A stretch of 64,000 bases of DNA, from assembly GCF_000219215.1 (NCBI RefSeq), contig NC_015726.1, positions 620,001-684,000 of the forward strand. The letters run 5' to 3'. The notes below the pieces were generated by a model. The model did not search any database. It had not been told where the DNA came from and saw nothing but the letters and a program-made list of their open reading frames with translations. This document shows positions 10,492-19,244 of this stretch, piece after piece (positions within the stretch are counted from its first letter, which is position 1; the number at the start of each line of letters is the position of its first letter). Source of the stretch: Cupriavidus necator N-1. GTDB taxonomy: Bacteria; Pseudomonadota; Gammaproteobacteria; Burkholderiales; Burkholderiaceae. A program made the position numbers and the translations under genes.

Positions 10492-10967
10492 ATCAGCATG
10501 GCGCCCTCATGGCGCAGCAGCCAGCGTTTGACGTCGAGGTAGAAGCCGTCTTCGGCATGGTGCGAGAAGCCGCCGATGCCGCGCGCCGAGACCACGCGAT
10601 GGCAGGGGATCACGATCGGGAAAGGGTTCTGCCCGCAGGCTTGGCCCACGGCCCGCGGCATCGCGCCGATGGCCTCGGCGATGGTGCCATAGGTGGTCAC
10701 CGCGCCGCGCGGCACTGCGCTGATGGCCTGCCACACGCGCTGCTGGAAATCGCTGCCGGCCGGGGCCAGCGGCAGGTCGAAGGCGGCGTCGGGATTGGCG
10801 TAGTAGGCCTCCAGCTGCTGCGCGAGCTGTTGCGTCAGCGCGTCCGCCGGGGCGCGCGTCTCGACGTGCTCGGGAAGATACACGATGGCCCGGATGCGCG
10901 CGCCGTCCGTGCGCACCCCGATCTTGCCGAAGGGGGCGGTGAGGATGGCGTCATAGGTGGCGGGCAT
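10488..10967 (-). CDS. ogt: Methylated-DNA--protein-cysteine methyltransferase
   Basis: Suicide repair protein of 159 aa that removes methyl groups from O6-methylguanine. The active-site motif IPCHRVVSARGIGGFSHHAE contains the acceptor Cys, preceded by the winged-helix segment FQQRVWQAISAVPRGAVTTYG. The start MPATYDAILTAPFG is the first Met in line with the N-terminal beta domain; the longer frame upstream would run through the terminator at 11021-11049. It precedes xerD with an ATGA overlap. Confidence 0.93.
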   Translation of the reverse strand: MPATYDAILTAPFGKIGVRTDGARIRAIVYLPEHVETRAPADALTQQLAQQLEAYYANPDAAFDLPLAPAGSDFQQRVWQAISAVPRGAVTTYGTIAEAIGAMPRAVGQACGQNPFPIVIPCHRVVSARGIGGFSHHAEDGFYLDVKRWLLRHEGAMLI

Positions 10968-11020
10968 GGCGGTCAGGCTGGGGCGAATGCTGGATTTTAG
11001 TGCTTTTTGGCGCGGGCAAG

Positions 11021-11049
11021 AAAAAAGGGCCGCCTCGCGGCGGCCCTTT
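11021..11049 (-). terminator. Rho-independent terminator after the Bug-family gene
   Basis: An 8-bp perfect stem GGGCCGCC/GGCGGCCC with a 4-base loop is flanked by six A on the left, read as a U tract on the minus strand. It lies 25 bp after the stop of the solute-binding-protein gene and ahead of ogt. Confidence 0.85.
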
Positions 11050-11073
11050 GCGGGTGGCGTCACACCAGCCGGA

Positions 11074-12042
11074 TCATTGCTCCAGCTTGATGTTCTGCAC
11101 CTTCACAAGATTCTTCATCTTGTCGAATTCCTTCTTGATCTCGGCCGCATGCTGCGCCGGCGTGTTGCCCGACGGCTCGGCGCCGGCAGTGCGCAGGCGC
11201 TGCTGGAAGTCCTTGTCCTGCAGGGCCTTGACGGCGGCTTCGTTGAGCTTCTTGATGACGTCGTCAGGCGTGCCGGCCGGTGCCACCAGGCCGTACCAGG
11301 CCGGGTCGTTCGGCTCCTTCAGGCCCATTTCGCCGAAGGTCGGCACGTTGGGCATGGATTCCAGGCGCTTGTTCCAGGCCACCACGATCGGGCGCAGCTT
11401 GCCGGCCTTGATGTAGGGGATCGAAGAGGGCAGGTTGTCGACCATGATCGGCACCTGGCCGGCCAGCACGTCGTTCAGCGCCGGGCCCGCGCCGCGGTAC
11501 GGGATATGGACCATGAAGGTCTTGGTCGAGACCTTGAACTGCTCGCCCAGCATGTGGCCGAAGCCGCAGGTGCCCGACGAGGCGTACGAATACTTGCCCG
11601 GGTTGGCCTTCAGCACGGCCAGGAACTCCTTGTAGTCCTTGGCCGGGAAGTTCGGGTTCACGGCGATCACGTTGGCCACGTTGGCCAGGTTGGTGATGGG
11701 CTTGAAGTCCTTGATCGGGTCGTACGACAGCTTGGGGTTGCAGGCCGGGTTCACGGCCATGGTCGAGACCGTGGAGATGCCGATGGTGTAGCCGTCCGGC
11801 GCGGCCTTGGCGATCGCGTCGGCACCGATCGAACCACCCCCGCCGGCGCGGTTCTCCACCACTACGGGCTGGCCCAGGATGCGGCTCATCTGGTCCGCGG
11901 CGCCGCGGCCGACGATGTCGGTGGTGCCGCCGGGTGCGAACGGAATGATCAGTCGGATCGGCTTGGTGGGGTAGCTCTGCGCCTGCGCCGCGGTGGCGGC
12001 GGCGGCCAGGGCCAGGGTCAGTGCGAGTTTGCCAGCTTGCAT
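11074..12042 (-). CDS. Tripartite tricarboxylate transporter substrate-binding protein (Bug/TctC family)
   Basis: Periplasmic binding protein of 322 aa. A Sec signal peptide (MQAGKLALTLALAAAATAAQAQ) is followed by the hallmark SYPTKPIRLIIPFAPGGTTDI and then GQPVVVENRAGGGGSIGAD, DGYTIGIST, HIPYRGAGPALNDVLAGQVPIM and WYGLVAPAGTP. Bug proteins bind carboxylates, amino acids or nicotinate; the ligand cannot be told here. There are no TctA/TctB membrane genes nearby, so it is an orphan receptor, as is common in Cupriavidus and Bordetella. Its own terminator follows. Confidence 0.93.
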   Translation of the reverse strand: MQAGKLALTLALAAAATAAQAQSYPTKPIRLIIPFAPGGTTDIVGRGAADQMSRILGQPVVVENRAGGGGSIGADAIAKAAPDGYTIGISTVSTMAVNPACNPKLSYDPIKDFKPITNLANVANVIAVNPNFPAKDYKEFLAVLKANPGKYSYASSGTCGFGHMLGEQFKVSTKTFMVHIPYRGAGPALNDVLAGQVPIMVDNLPSSIPYIKAGKLRPIVVAWNKRLESMPNVPTFGEMGLKEPNDPAWYGLVAPAGTPDDVIKKLNEAAVKALQDKDFQQRLRTAGAEPSGNTPAQHAAEIKKEFDKMKNLVKVQNIKLEQ

Positions 12043-12145
12043 GAGATCATGTCTCCCGTCAGGAAATCCGGGCAGGATGCCGCCCGGAAGCAAAAAAACC
12101 GTCGCAGTGCCACAGGTGGGGCCGTGCGCCGGCAGCGTAATTGTG

Positions 12146-12817
12146 TCAGCCGCCCAGCAGCCCGCGCTTGACCTCGGCGTCGACCGGGCGCTCGCCCAGG
12201 AAGACCCGCAGCACGGCCTGGTAGAAGTCTTCGCCAGGGATCGGCCGGCCGCGAGGTGTGCCGTTGATGGCGACGACGGTCCCCGTCTGCGGGGAAAAAT
12301 CCAGGTTGATCACGTCGCCCTTGTGCGCGGTGCCGACCTCGCCCAGGGTGCGCTCGAACTGTACCAGCCGCGTGGCCAGTTCCTGCATCTGCTGCTCGCT
12401 GTGGTTGTTGCGGATGCCCTGGCGGATGGCGCGCATGAGGGCCGGCGGTTCGGCCTCGCGCAGCATGCGCAACTGCAGCCGCTTGGTGCCGGGCGTGCCC
12501 AGCACCAGGGCCGCGTTGCGGGCCCTCTCCTGCAGGTACAGGGCGGCCACGTAGCCCTTGGCCAGGAAGCCCGCGCGCAGGGCGGTGCCGTTGAGCTGCA
12601 GTTCCTTGCCGCCCACGCGTGCCGCATCGTCAAAACGTATCCCTTCGATCTCCACCGAGCGCGCCGGCATGGGCACGGCGCCCGCGGCCGTGGCGGCGCA
12701 CAGCGCCACCAGCACGGCGGCCAGGCGCAGGCAGCGGCCCGGGTGCAGACCAGGGCGGAAGGGGGCTCGGAGGTGGGTGTCCGGGCGCGGCGGCGCGGAC
12801 CGGGTGCGGGACAACAT
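12146..12817 (-). CDS. Periplasmic chalcone-isomerase-like protein
   Basis: A protein of about 223 aa with an N-terminal signal sequence (RLAAVLVALCAATAAGA) followed by a chalcone-isomerase-fold domain: VEIEGIRFDDAARVGGKELQLNG split as VEIEGIRFDD and VGGKELQLNGTALR, KGYVAALYLQERA, and IPGEDFYQAVLRVFLG. Bacterial members do not need flavonoid chemistry and their function is mostly unknown; some bind fatty acids. The start at 12817 is tentative, since an in-frame ATG also lies at 12841. Confidence 0.75.
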   Translation of the reverse strand: MLSRTRSAPPRPDTHLRAPFRPGLHPGRCLRLAAVLVALCAATAAGAVPMPARSVEIEGIRFDDAARVGGKELQLNGTALRAGFLAKGYVAALYLQERARNAALVLGTPGTKRLQLRMLREAEPPALMRAIRQGIRNNHSEQQMQELATRLVQFERTLGEVGTAHKGDVINLDFSPQTGTVVAINGTPRGRPIPGEDFYQAVLRVFLGERPVDAEVKRGLLGG

Positions 12818-13003
12818 GGCGGCAGGCGTACAACTTGGCATGCCATGCTGGCCTAAATCTGGAAAAATACCTATCCGTATCTGCCCTAGTCTGCACATTC
12901 CGGTTTTTTGCCGTTATCCACCCCCGCCGCCGCCGCTGCAATCCCGCGCGACGGCCCGCAGGGCAGCTGCCGCGTCATGCCACCGCCACTACAACAACGA
13001 TAA

Positions 13004-13897
13004 ATGTCTTCTGCTCTCCTGCTGGTCCCGGACTTCAGCCTGATCCTCATCGGCTGGCTGCTGGTGCGCTATACCCCGTTCGACCGTGCCTTCTGGGGCG
13101 GCGTGGAGCGCCTGGTCTACTTCGTGCTGTTCCCGGCGCTGCTGCTGCAGTCGACCAATACCGCGGTGCTGGATTTCTCCTCGACCTCGGCCATGCTGGG
13201 GCTGGCGCTGCTGGTGATGGCCACCGGCATGGCCGGCGGCTACGCCGTTAAATGGGTGTTGCGCCCGGACGCGCTGAGCTTTGCCTCGGGCCTGCAGACC
13301 GCGTTCCGCTTCAATTCCTATATCGGGCTGGCGCTGGCATCGCGCCTGGGCGGCTCCGAGGGGCTGGCGCTGATGGCGGTGATCGTCGGCTGCACGGTGC
13401 CGCTGTGCAACGTGGCGGCGGTGTGGGCGCTGGCGCGGCACGGCCAGACCGCGCTGTGGAAGGAGCTGGCGCGCAACCCGCTGATCCTGGCCACCGCCGG
13501 CGGCCTGCTCACCAACCTGATGGGGCTGCATGCGCCCGAGGTGCTGGGCATGACACTGAACCGACTGGGCTCGGCCTCGACCGCGCTGGGGCTGATGACG
13601 GTGGGCGCCGGGCTGCAGATGAGCGGCGCCACCGGCACTGCGGGGCCGGTGGCCTGGTGGACCGGGGTCAAGCTGCTGGCGATGCCGTGCGTGGCCTGGC
13701 TGGTGGGGCGTCACCTGCCGCTGACCGCGCTGCAGTACCAGATCGTGGTGCTGTATGCCTCGCTGCCCACGGCCTCCAGCGCCTATATCCTGGCGGTGCG
13801 CATGGGCGGTAACGGGCCGATGGTGGCAGCGACGATTTCGCTGATGACGGTGGCGGCGATCGTGACCACGCCGCTGTGGCTGGCGCTGGTCAGCTAG
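13004..13897 (+). CDS. AEC-family (auxin efflux carrier) transporter
   Basis: Membrane protein of 297 aa with about ten hydrophobic helices and the AEC/Mem_trans layout: an early LIGWLLVRYTPFDRAFWGGVERLVY-type segment (seen as LIGWLLVRYTPFDRAFWGG), a central GCTVPLCNVAAVWALA and a C-terminal YASLPTASSAYILAVRMGG. Relatives include malonate/malate and other organic-acid carriers, but the substrate is unknown. Its last 8 bp overlap the end of queG on the opposite strand. Confidence 0.85.
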   Translation: MSSALLLVPDFSLILIGWLLVRYTPFDRAFWGGVERLVYFVLFPALLLQSTNTAVLDFSSTSAMLGLALLVMATGMAGGYAVKWVLRPDALSFASGLQTAFRFNSYIGLALASRLGGSEGLALMAVIVGCTVPLCNVAAVWALARHGQTALWKELARNPLILATAGGLLTNLMGLHAPEVLGMTLNRLGSASTALGLMTVGAGLQMSGATGTAGPVAWWTGVKLLAMPCVAWLVGRHLPLTALQYQIVVLYASLPTASSAYILAVRMGGNGPMVAATISLMTVAAIVTTPLWLALVS

Positions 13898-15101
13898 CGC
13901 CTGGCGGCGGGCCGTCCTGGGCAAGGGCCCAGTCGATATGCTCGCGCACCAGCGGCGTGGCGCTCTCGCGCCGCTCCAGCAGCGCTGCGCGGATGCGCGC
14001 GGCCAGGGCAGCATCTTCGGCGCGCGTGCCCGACCGCGCCGCGCGCAGGCTGTTGCCCAGCCCCACCGCCAGGTTGCGCAGCCAGCGCTCATGGCCGATG
14101 CGGCGGATCGGGCTGCCTTCGAGCCGCTGGTTGAATTCCGCTTCGGTCCACTGGAACAGCGCCACCATGTCTGGCGCGTCCAACCCGTTGCGCACGTCGA
14201 AGTCCGGCACCATGGCCACATGCGCGAACTTGTTCCACGGGCAGGCGAGCTGGCAGTCGTCGCAGCCATAGACGCGGTTGCCCATGGGCGCGCGGAACTC
14301 CACCGGGATCGGGCCCTTGTGCTCGATGGTCAGGTAGGAGATGCAGCGGCGCGCATCCAGCCGGTACGGCGCCAGGATGGCACGCGTGGGGCAGATGTCC
14401 AGGCAGCGGTGGCAGTTGCCGCAGTGGCCGGACTCGGGCGCGTCGGCCGGCAGCGGGATGTCGACCAGGATCTCGCCCAGGAAGAACATCGAGCCGCCGT
14501 CGCGGTCCAGCAGCAGCGTATGCTTGCCGCGCCAGCCGAGCCCGCCCTGGCTGGCCAGCGCCACTTCCATGACGGGTGCGGAATCGGTAAAGACGCGGTA
14601 GCCGAATTTTCCGATTTCGGCTTCGATCCGGCTGGCCAGTTGCTGCAGGCGGCTGCGCAGCACCTTGTGATAATCGCGTCCGCGCGCATACAGCGACACC
14701 ACCGCGGTGGCCGGATCGTCCAGCCGCGCCAGCTCGTGGCGGCGCCAGTCTGTGGCGCCGGCCTGGGCGCCGGCGGCCGGAATGTAAGGCATCCGCGCCA
14801 CGATCGCGCGCACGGTGCCGGGCACCAGTTCGGCCGGCCGGGCGCGCCGCAGGCCGTGGTTCGCCATATAATCCATGTCGCCGTGGTAGCCCTGCGCCAG
14901 CCACGCCATCAGCCCCGGCTCGGCATGACTGAGGTCGACATCGGCGATGCGCACGGAGGCAAAGCCCAGTTCCGCGCCCCATGTGCGGATCGACGCGGCC
15001 AGTGCCGCAAGTTCCCCGGGTCCCGCGGCCAGGTGGCCGGGGGTGCCGGAAACGGGGGTAGGTGGCGCATCTGCCTGCCCTGGGGCGACTCGGTCGATCA
15101 T
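13890..15101 (-). CDS. queG: Epoxyqueuosine reductase QueG
   Basis: Cobalamin-dependent iron-sulfur enzyme of 403 aa that performs the last step of queuosine synthesis in tRNA. Two ferredoxin-type cluster motifs are visible: CGNCHRCLDICPTRAI and YGCDDCQLACPWNKFA. The N-terminal domain has GLMAWLAQGYHGDMDYM and VIVARMPY-type (AIVARMPYIP) segments. The start MIDRVAPGQ is the Met nearest the N-terminal domain and lies only 16 bp from the divergent tsaE start. The longer frame beyond it is the antisense of tsaE. Confidence 0.94.
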   Translation of the reverse strand: MIDRVAPGQADAPPTPVSGTPGHLAAGPGELAALAASIRTWGAELGFASVRIADVDLSHAEPGLMAWLAQGYHGDMDYMANHGLRRARPAELVPGTVRAIVARMPYIPAAGAQAGATDWRRHELARLDDPATAVVSLYARGRDYHKVLRSRLQQLASRIEAEIGKFGYRVFTDSAPVMEVALASQGGLGWRGKHTLLLDRDGGSMFFLGEILVDIPLPADAPESGHCGNCHRCLDICPTRAILAPYRLDARRCISYLTIEHKGPIPVEFRAPMGNRVYGCDDCQLACPWNKFAHVAMVPDFDVRNGLDAPDMVALFQWTEAEFNQRLEGSPIRRIGHERWLRNLAVGLGNSLRAARSGTRAEDAALAARIRAALLERRESATPLVREHIDWALAQDGPPPGAS

Positions 15102-15117
15102 CCCTGAATTGTACGCA

Positions 15118-15630
15118 ATGCCCTTGCTCGAAGAACGCACCCTGACGCTGCCCGACGAAGCCGCCACCGCGCGCCTGGGCGCCGCGCTGGCCGCCACCGT
15201 GCAGGCCATGCCGCCGCACACGGTGCATGTGCAGCTGTCCGGCGACCTGGGCGCCGGCAAGACCACGCTGACGCGCGCGATCCTGCGCGCACTCGGCCAT
15301 GCGGGCAAGGTCCGCAGCCCCACCTACACGCTGTGCGAGCCCTACGAGGTGGCCCGCGCCGACGGCTCGCCGCTGACCGTCTACCACTTCGACCTGTACC
15401 GCTTTGCCGACCCCGAAGAGTGGATCGACGCGGGTTTTCGCGACTGCTTCGCCGAACCGGCTTTCAACCTGGTCGAGTGGCCGGAGAAGGCCGGCCGCCT
15501 GCTCGGGGAACCGGATCTCCATATGTTGCTCCAATCGGACATGGCCGGGGCGGATGACGCCGGCGAGCGGCGGATCGCGACGATGCGCGCCTATACTCAC
15601 ACTGGACTTACCCTGCTGAACGCATGCTGA
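15118..15630 (+). CDS. tsaE: tRNA threonylcarbamoyladenosine biosynthesis ATPase TsaE
   Basis: P-loop protein of 170 aa that works with TsaB and TsaD to make t6A37 in tRNA. The Walker A motif GDLGAGKTTLTR has its Lys at 48. Other family marks are KVRSPTYTLCEPY, the Walker B-like VYHFDLYRF and FNLVEWPEKA. The gene overlaps amiC by 7 bp, an arrangement that recalls the queG-tsaE-amiB order in enterobacteria. Confidence 0.94.
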   Translation: MPLLEERTLTLPDEAATARLGAALAATVQAMPPHTVHVQLSGDLGAGKTTLTRAILRALGHAGKVRSPTYTLCEPYEVARADGSPLTVYHFDLYRFADPEEWIDAGFRDCFAEPAFNLVEWPEKAGRLLGEPDLHMLLQSDMAGADDAGERRIATMRAYTHTGLTLLNAC

Positions 15631-17126
15631 TCAAGCGACTTGCCACTGACCGCCCCGATGGACCCGACGGCCTGCTGCAGGCGCGCCGCAAATGGATGGC
15701 GCAGGCACTGAAGCTGGGCGCGGGCACGGCCGTGCTGACCCTGGTCGGCCCGCAGATCGCGTTTGGCGCCGGCATCGTCGCGGTGCGCGTGTGGCCGGCC
15801 GAGGACTACACCCGCGTCACCATCGAATCCGATGCCCCGCTGGCCGCCGTGCACCAGATGATCCGCGACCCCGACCGGCTGGTGGTGGACATCGACGGCC
15901 TGGACCTGTCGCCCACGCTGCGCGAGCTGGTGGCCAAGATCACCCCGAACGACCCCTATATCCAGACCGTGCGCGTCGGCCAGAACCGCCCGCGCGTGGT
16001 CCGCATGGTGTTCGACCTGAAGGAAAACGTGGCGCCGCAGGTGTTCACGCTGGCGCCGATCGGCACCTACCGCAACCGGCTGGTGTTTGACCTGTACCCG
16101 GTCAATCCGCCCGATCCGCTGTGGAAGCTGGTGCGCGACACCGAGGAAAAGCAGCGCCGCTTCGCCACCTCGGATCCGGCGCCGGGCAACGATGGCATCG
16201 CCGGCGCGCCGGCTGGTGCCGAGGAAGACGCGATCGGCGCGCTGGTGCGCCGCTTTGACGAGAAGGGCGAGGTGCCGCCCACCACCGCGCCGCTGCCGCC
16301 GCCGGTGGCCTCGGCCCGGCCCAGGCCGTCCGCACCGCCGGTGCCGAGCCCCAATGCCCCGGTGGTGCCGCCGGTCGCACGCGACAATCCCACCGCCGAA
16401 CGGCCCTTCAAGATGCGCCGCCTGCTGACCGTGGCGATCGATCCCGGCCACGGCGGCGAAGACCCCGGCGCGATCGGCGCCGCCGGCTCGCGCGAGAAGG
16501 ACGTGGTGCTGCAGATCGCGCACCGCCTGCGCGCCAAGATCGATGCGCAGCCCAATATGCGCGCGATGATGACGCGCGACGCCGACTTCTTCGTGCCGCT
16601 GAACGTGCGCGTGCAGAAGGCGCGCCGGGTGCAGGCCGACCTGTTTGTATCGATCCACGCCGATGCCTTCCTCTCGCCCGAGGCGCGCGGTGCGTCAGTG
16701 TTCGCGCTGTCCGAGCGCGGTGCGTCCAGTACCGCGGCACGCTGGCTGGCCAACAAGGAAAACGCAGCCGACCTGATCGGCGGCGCCAATATGGGCAACA
16801 AGGATGCGCAGGTCGCGCGCGTGCTGCTGGACCTGTCCACCACCGCGCAGATCAACGACAGCCTGCAGGTCGGCAAGGCCGTGCTGGGCGAGATCGGTGG
16901 CATCAACAAGCTGCACAAGGGCAGCGTGGAGCAGGCCGGGTTTGCGGTGCTGAAGGCCCCGGATATTCCGTCGATCCTGATCGAGACGGCCTTCATCAGC
17001 AATCCGGAAGAAGAGCGCAAGCTCAACGACAACGCACACCAGGAGCAGCTGGCCAATGCGATCCTGAAGGGGATCCGGTCCTACTTCGCGCGCAATCCAC
17101 CGCTGTCGAAAAATCCGTCCGTGTGA
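15624..17126 (+). CDS. amiC: N-acetylmuramoyl-L-alanine amidase AmiC, Tat-exported
   Basis: Cell-separation hydrolase of 500 aa that cuts the peptide from muramic acid in septal murein. The N-terminus has a twin-arginine motif (Arg21-Arg22 in ARRKWMAQALKLGAG) and a hydrophobic stretch, as in exported AmiA/AmiC. An AMIN septal-targeting domain (IVAVRVWPAEDYTRVTIESD, about 50-165) and a Pro-rich linker (about 215-260) follow. The Amidase_3 domain shows the zinc ligands in IDPGHGGEDPG, the Glu in SREKDVVLQI and the His in FVSIHADAF. The C-terminus retains SILIETAFISNPEEE. Confidence 0.94.
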   Translation: MLIKRLATDRPDGPDGLLQARRKWMAQALKLGAGTAVLTLVGPQIAFGAGIVAVRVWPAEDYTRVTIESDAPLAAVHQMIRDPDRLVVDIDGLDLSPTLRELVAKITPNDPYIQTVRVGQNRPRVVRMVFDLKENVAPQVFTLAPIGTYRNRLVFDLYPVNPPDPLWKLVRDTEEKQRRFATSDPAPGNDGIAGAPAGAEEDAIGALVRRFDEKGEVPPTTAPLPPPVASARPRPSAPPVPSPNAPVVPPVARDNPTAERPFKMRRLLTVAIDPGHGGEDPGAIGAAGSREKDVVLQIAHRLRAKIDAQPNMRAMMTRDADFFVPLNVRVQKARRVQADLFVSIHADAFLSPEARGASVFALSERGASSTAARWLANKENAADLIGGANMGNKDAQVARVLLDLSTTAQINDSLQVGKAVLGEIGGINKLHKGSVEQAGFAVLKAPDIPSILIETAFISNPEEERKLNDNAHQEQLANAILKGIRSYFARNPPLSKNPSV

Positions 17127-17143
17127 ATCTGGCGGGCACAAAG

Positions 17144-17169
17144 AAACCGGGGCATGCCCCGGTTTTTTT
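17144..17169 (+). terminator. Rho-independent terminator after amiC
   Basis: A perfect GC-rich palindrome (stem core ACCGGGGC/GCCCCGGT) runs from 17144 to 17165, followed by a run of seven T ending at 17169. It lies between the amiC stop and the end of the convergent BASS transporter gene and may also slow transcription from the other side. Confidence 0.9.
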
Positions 17170-17183
17170 CATGGCTGCCTGCC

Positions 17184-18209
17184 TCAGGCGCGCGCGGCGG
17201 CCTGGTCTTCCAGCAAGGCATCGCGGTCGGCATAGCGCGATGCAATCACCGAGCACACGATCAGCTGCAGCTGGTGATAGACCATCAGTGGCAGCACCAG
17301 TAGGCCCAGCGCCGGATGGCCGGCAAACAGGATCTTGGCCATCGGGATGCCGTTGGCCAGGCTCTTCTTGGAGCCGCAGAACACTGCCGTGATCTCGTCC
17401 TCGACAGAGAAGCCAAGGCGGCGCGCGGTCAGCGTGGTAAAGCCCAGCACCACGAACAGCAGCACCGCGGCGATCAGCATCACTGCGCCGATGGTCTGCC
17501 ACTGGTACTGGTGCCACAGGCCCTTTGCGGTGGCGTCGCAGAATGAGGAATAGACGATCAGCACGATCACGCCACGGTCGATCTTGTTGGTGATGTTCTT
17601 CTTCTTTGTCAGCCAGTTGCCGATCAGCGGGCGCAGCAACTGGCCCAGCGCGAACGGCAGCAGCAGTTGCAGCGCCACGCCGGTGAGCGCCTTGCCCAGC
17701 GGCATCGAGGCGCCGCTGGCGCTGATCACCAGCCCCATCAGCAGCGGCGTGACCAGCATGCCGATCAGGCCCGAGATGGTGGCGTTGAAGATCGCGCCGG
17801 ACACATTGCCGCGCGCCATCGAGGTCATGGCCACCGACGACGATACCGTCGACGGCAGCGCGCACAGGAAGAACACGCCCAGCAGCAGGTCCGGCGGCAG
17901 CGTATTGCGCAGCGACAGCATCAGCAGCGCGCCCACCAGCGGGAACACCACGTAGGTGAAGGTCTGCACGAAGACATGCAGGCGCCAGTGCTTGGCGCCC
18001 GACACCAGCTTGTCGCGCGAGAGCGCCGCGCCGTGCAGGAAGAACACCAGCGCCACGCCCAGGCTGGTCACCACGCCCAGGTGCAGCGGGCCGTTGCCGG
18101 CGCCGATTTCAGGGGCGACCAGCGCAATGGCGATGGCCGTCAACATGACGAGAACGAAGCCGTCGATCAGGTCATAGAGTTTCTTGAGCTTGCGGACAAT
18201 ACGAGACAT
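17184..18209 (-). CDS. Bile acid:sodium symporter-family (BASS) transporter
   Basis: Membrane protein of about 341 aa with ten hydrophobic segments and the SBF-like pattern: LGVALVFFLHGAALSRDKL near helix 2, then ALPSTVSSSVAMTSMARGNVSGAIFN (seen in two parts, ALPSTVSSSVAMTS and ARGNVSGAIFNA) and FCGSKKSLANGIPMAKILF. Members transport organic anions with sodium; the substrate is unknown. The start MSRIVRKLKKLYD is chosen over an upstream Met because the basic amphipathic start precedes helix 1. Divergent from the LysR gene at 18313, which may regulate it. Confidence 0.87.
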   Translation of the reverse strand: MSRIVRKLKKLYDLIDGFVLVMLTAIAIALVAPEIGAGNGPLHLGVVTSLGVALVFFLHGAALSRDKLVSGAKHWRLHVFVQTFTYVVFPLVGALLMLSLRNTLPPDLLLGVFFLCALPSTVSSSVAMTSMARGNVSGAIFNATISGLIGMLVTPLLMGLVISASGASMPLGKALTGVALQLLLPFALGQLLRPLIGNWLTKKKNITNKIDRGVIVLIVYSSFCDATAKGLWHQYQWQTIGAVMLIAAVLLFVVLGFTTLTARRLGFSVEDEITAVFCGSKKSLANGIPMAKILFAGHPALGLLVLPLMVYHQLQLIVCSVIASRYADRDALLEDQAAARA

Positions 18210-18312
18210 GACTGCTGGTGGATCCTGCAATGTTAGGGTTTTGCCTAGTATTGGACGTCAGCCAAGTCTAGAATGCAAATTCATTTATAGAATCGATTTA
18301 TCCGGTCGTTGC
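18210..18312. promoter_or_regulatory. Divergent promoter region, transporter/LysR
   Basis: This 103-bp AT-rich gap between two head-to-head genes includes the inverted repeat GAAT-N4-ATTC around 18270-18282 and an AT-rich stretch to 18300. A LysR regulator beside its divergent target commonly binds such a site. No experimental or comparative support is available here. Confidence 0.4.
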
Positions 18313-19230
18313 ATGAATTACACACTGCGCCAGTTGCGCGTCTTCCTGGCCGTGGCCAATACCGGCGGCTTCAGCCGGGCCGCCGATGTGGTCGGCCTGA
18401 CCCAGCCTGCGGTCAGCCGCGGCGTGGCTGAGCTGGAAGAGGCACTTGGCGTGCGCCTGCTCGACCGCACCACGCGCGAGGTGGTGCTGACCGAGGCCGG
18501 CCACGCGCTAGCGCCGGCGTTGGAGCGGCTGCTCGGGCAGCTCGACGACACCCTGGAAGAGACGCGCCAGCTCGGCGAACGCTATCGCGGACGTGTAGTG
18601 ATAGCCGGTGCGCCGACGATCTCGGCCCGACTGATGCCGCTGTACGTGGCCGCCTGCGCCGCCCAATACCCTGAGATCCGCCTGATCGTGCGTGACAACG
18701 TGCAGGCCGACGGCCTGGAGCAGGTGCGCGCCGGCGCCGTGGACTTTGGCGTGCTGATCGATCCGCTGGTGCGCGACGGGCTGGTGGTAGAGCCGGTGGC
18801 GACCGACCCGTTCTGCTTTGTCTGCCGGCGCGACCATCCGCTGGCGCAGTCGGCCTCGGTGCCGTGGTCGGCACTGCATGGGATGCAGCTGGTGCTGCTG
18901 GACTTTGCCTCCGGCAGCCGGCCGCTGATCGACCGCGTGTTCGGCCGGCATGGCGTGGTGCCCCTGGTGGTGCAGGAACTGGGCCACTCGGCCAGCGTGT
19001 TCGGCATGGTCGAGGCCGGCATCGGCGCCTCGGTGCTGCCGTCGTTCTCGCTGCCGCTGCCGGCGGCGTCGCCGCTGGTGTGGCGGCCGCTGGTGCCGCG
19101 CGAGGAGCGCAGCATCGTCATGGTCCGGCGCGAGGACCGTTCACTGTCGCCGGCCGCGGCGGCGGTATGGGACCTGGTGCGCCGCCTGACCGTGCGCGCC
19201 GAGGCGCCCGCGATGAGCGCCGCGGCCTGA
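18313..19230 (+). CDS. LysR-family transcriptional regulator
   Basis: LTTR of 305 aa. The N-terminal winged helix reads LRQLRVFLAVANTGGFSRAA, then LTQPAVSRGVAELEEALGV and LLDRTTREVVLTEAGH. An effector domain of about 200 aa follows (RVVIAGAPTISARLMPLYVA, ...). The start MNYTLRQL is the first Met at the domain edge. Divergent from the BASS transporter gene, which is its most likely target. The stop codon lies 14 bp before the right end of the IS remnant. Confidence 0.9.
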   Translation: MNYTLRQLRVFLAVANTGGFSRAADVVGLTQPAVSRGVAELEEALGVRLLDRTTREVVLTEAGHALAPALERLLGQLDDTLEETRQLGERYRGRVVIAGAPTISARLMPLYVAACAAQYPEIRLIVRDNVQADGLEQVRAGAVDFGVLIDPLVRDGLVVEPVATDPFCFVCRRDHPLAQSASVPWSALHGMQLVLLDFASGSRPLIDRVFGRHGVVPLVVQELGHSASVFGMVEAGIGASVLPSFSLPLPAASPLVWRPLVPREERSIVMVRREDRSLSPAAAAVWDLVRRLTVRAEAPAMSAAA

Positions 19231-19244
19231 CCCGGTCACACTCT

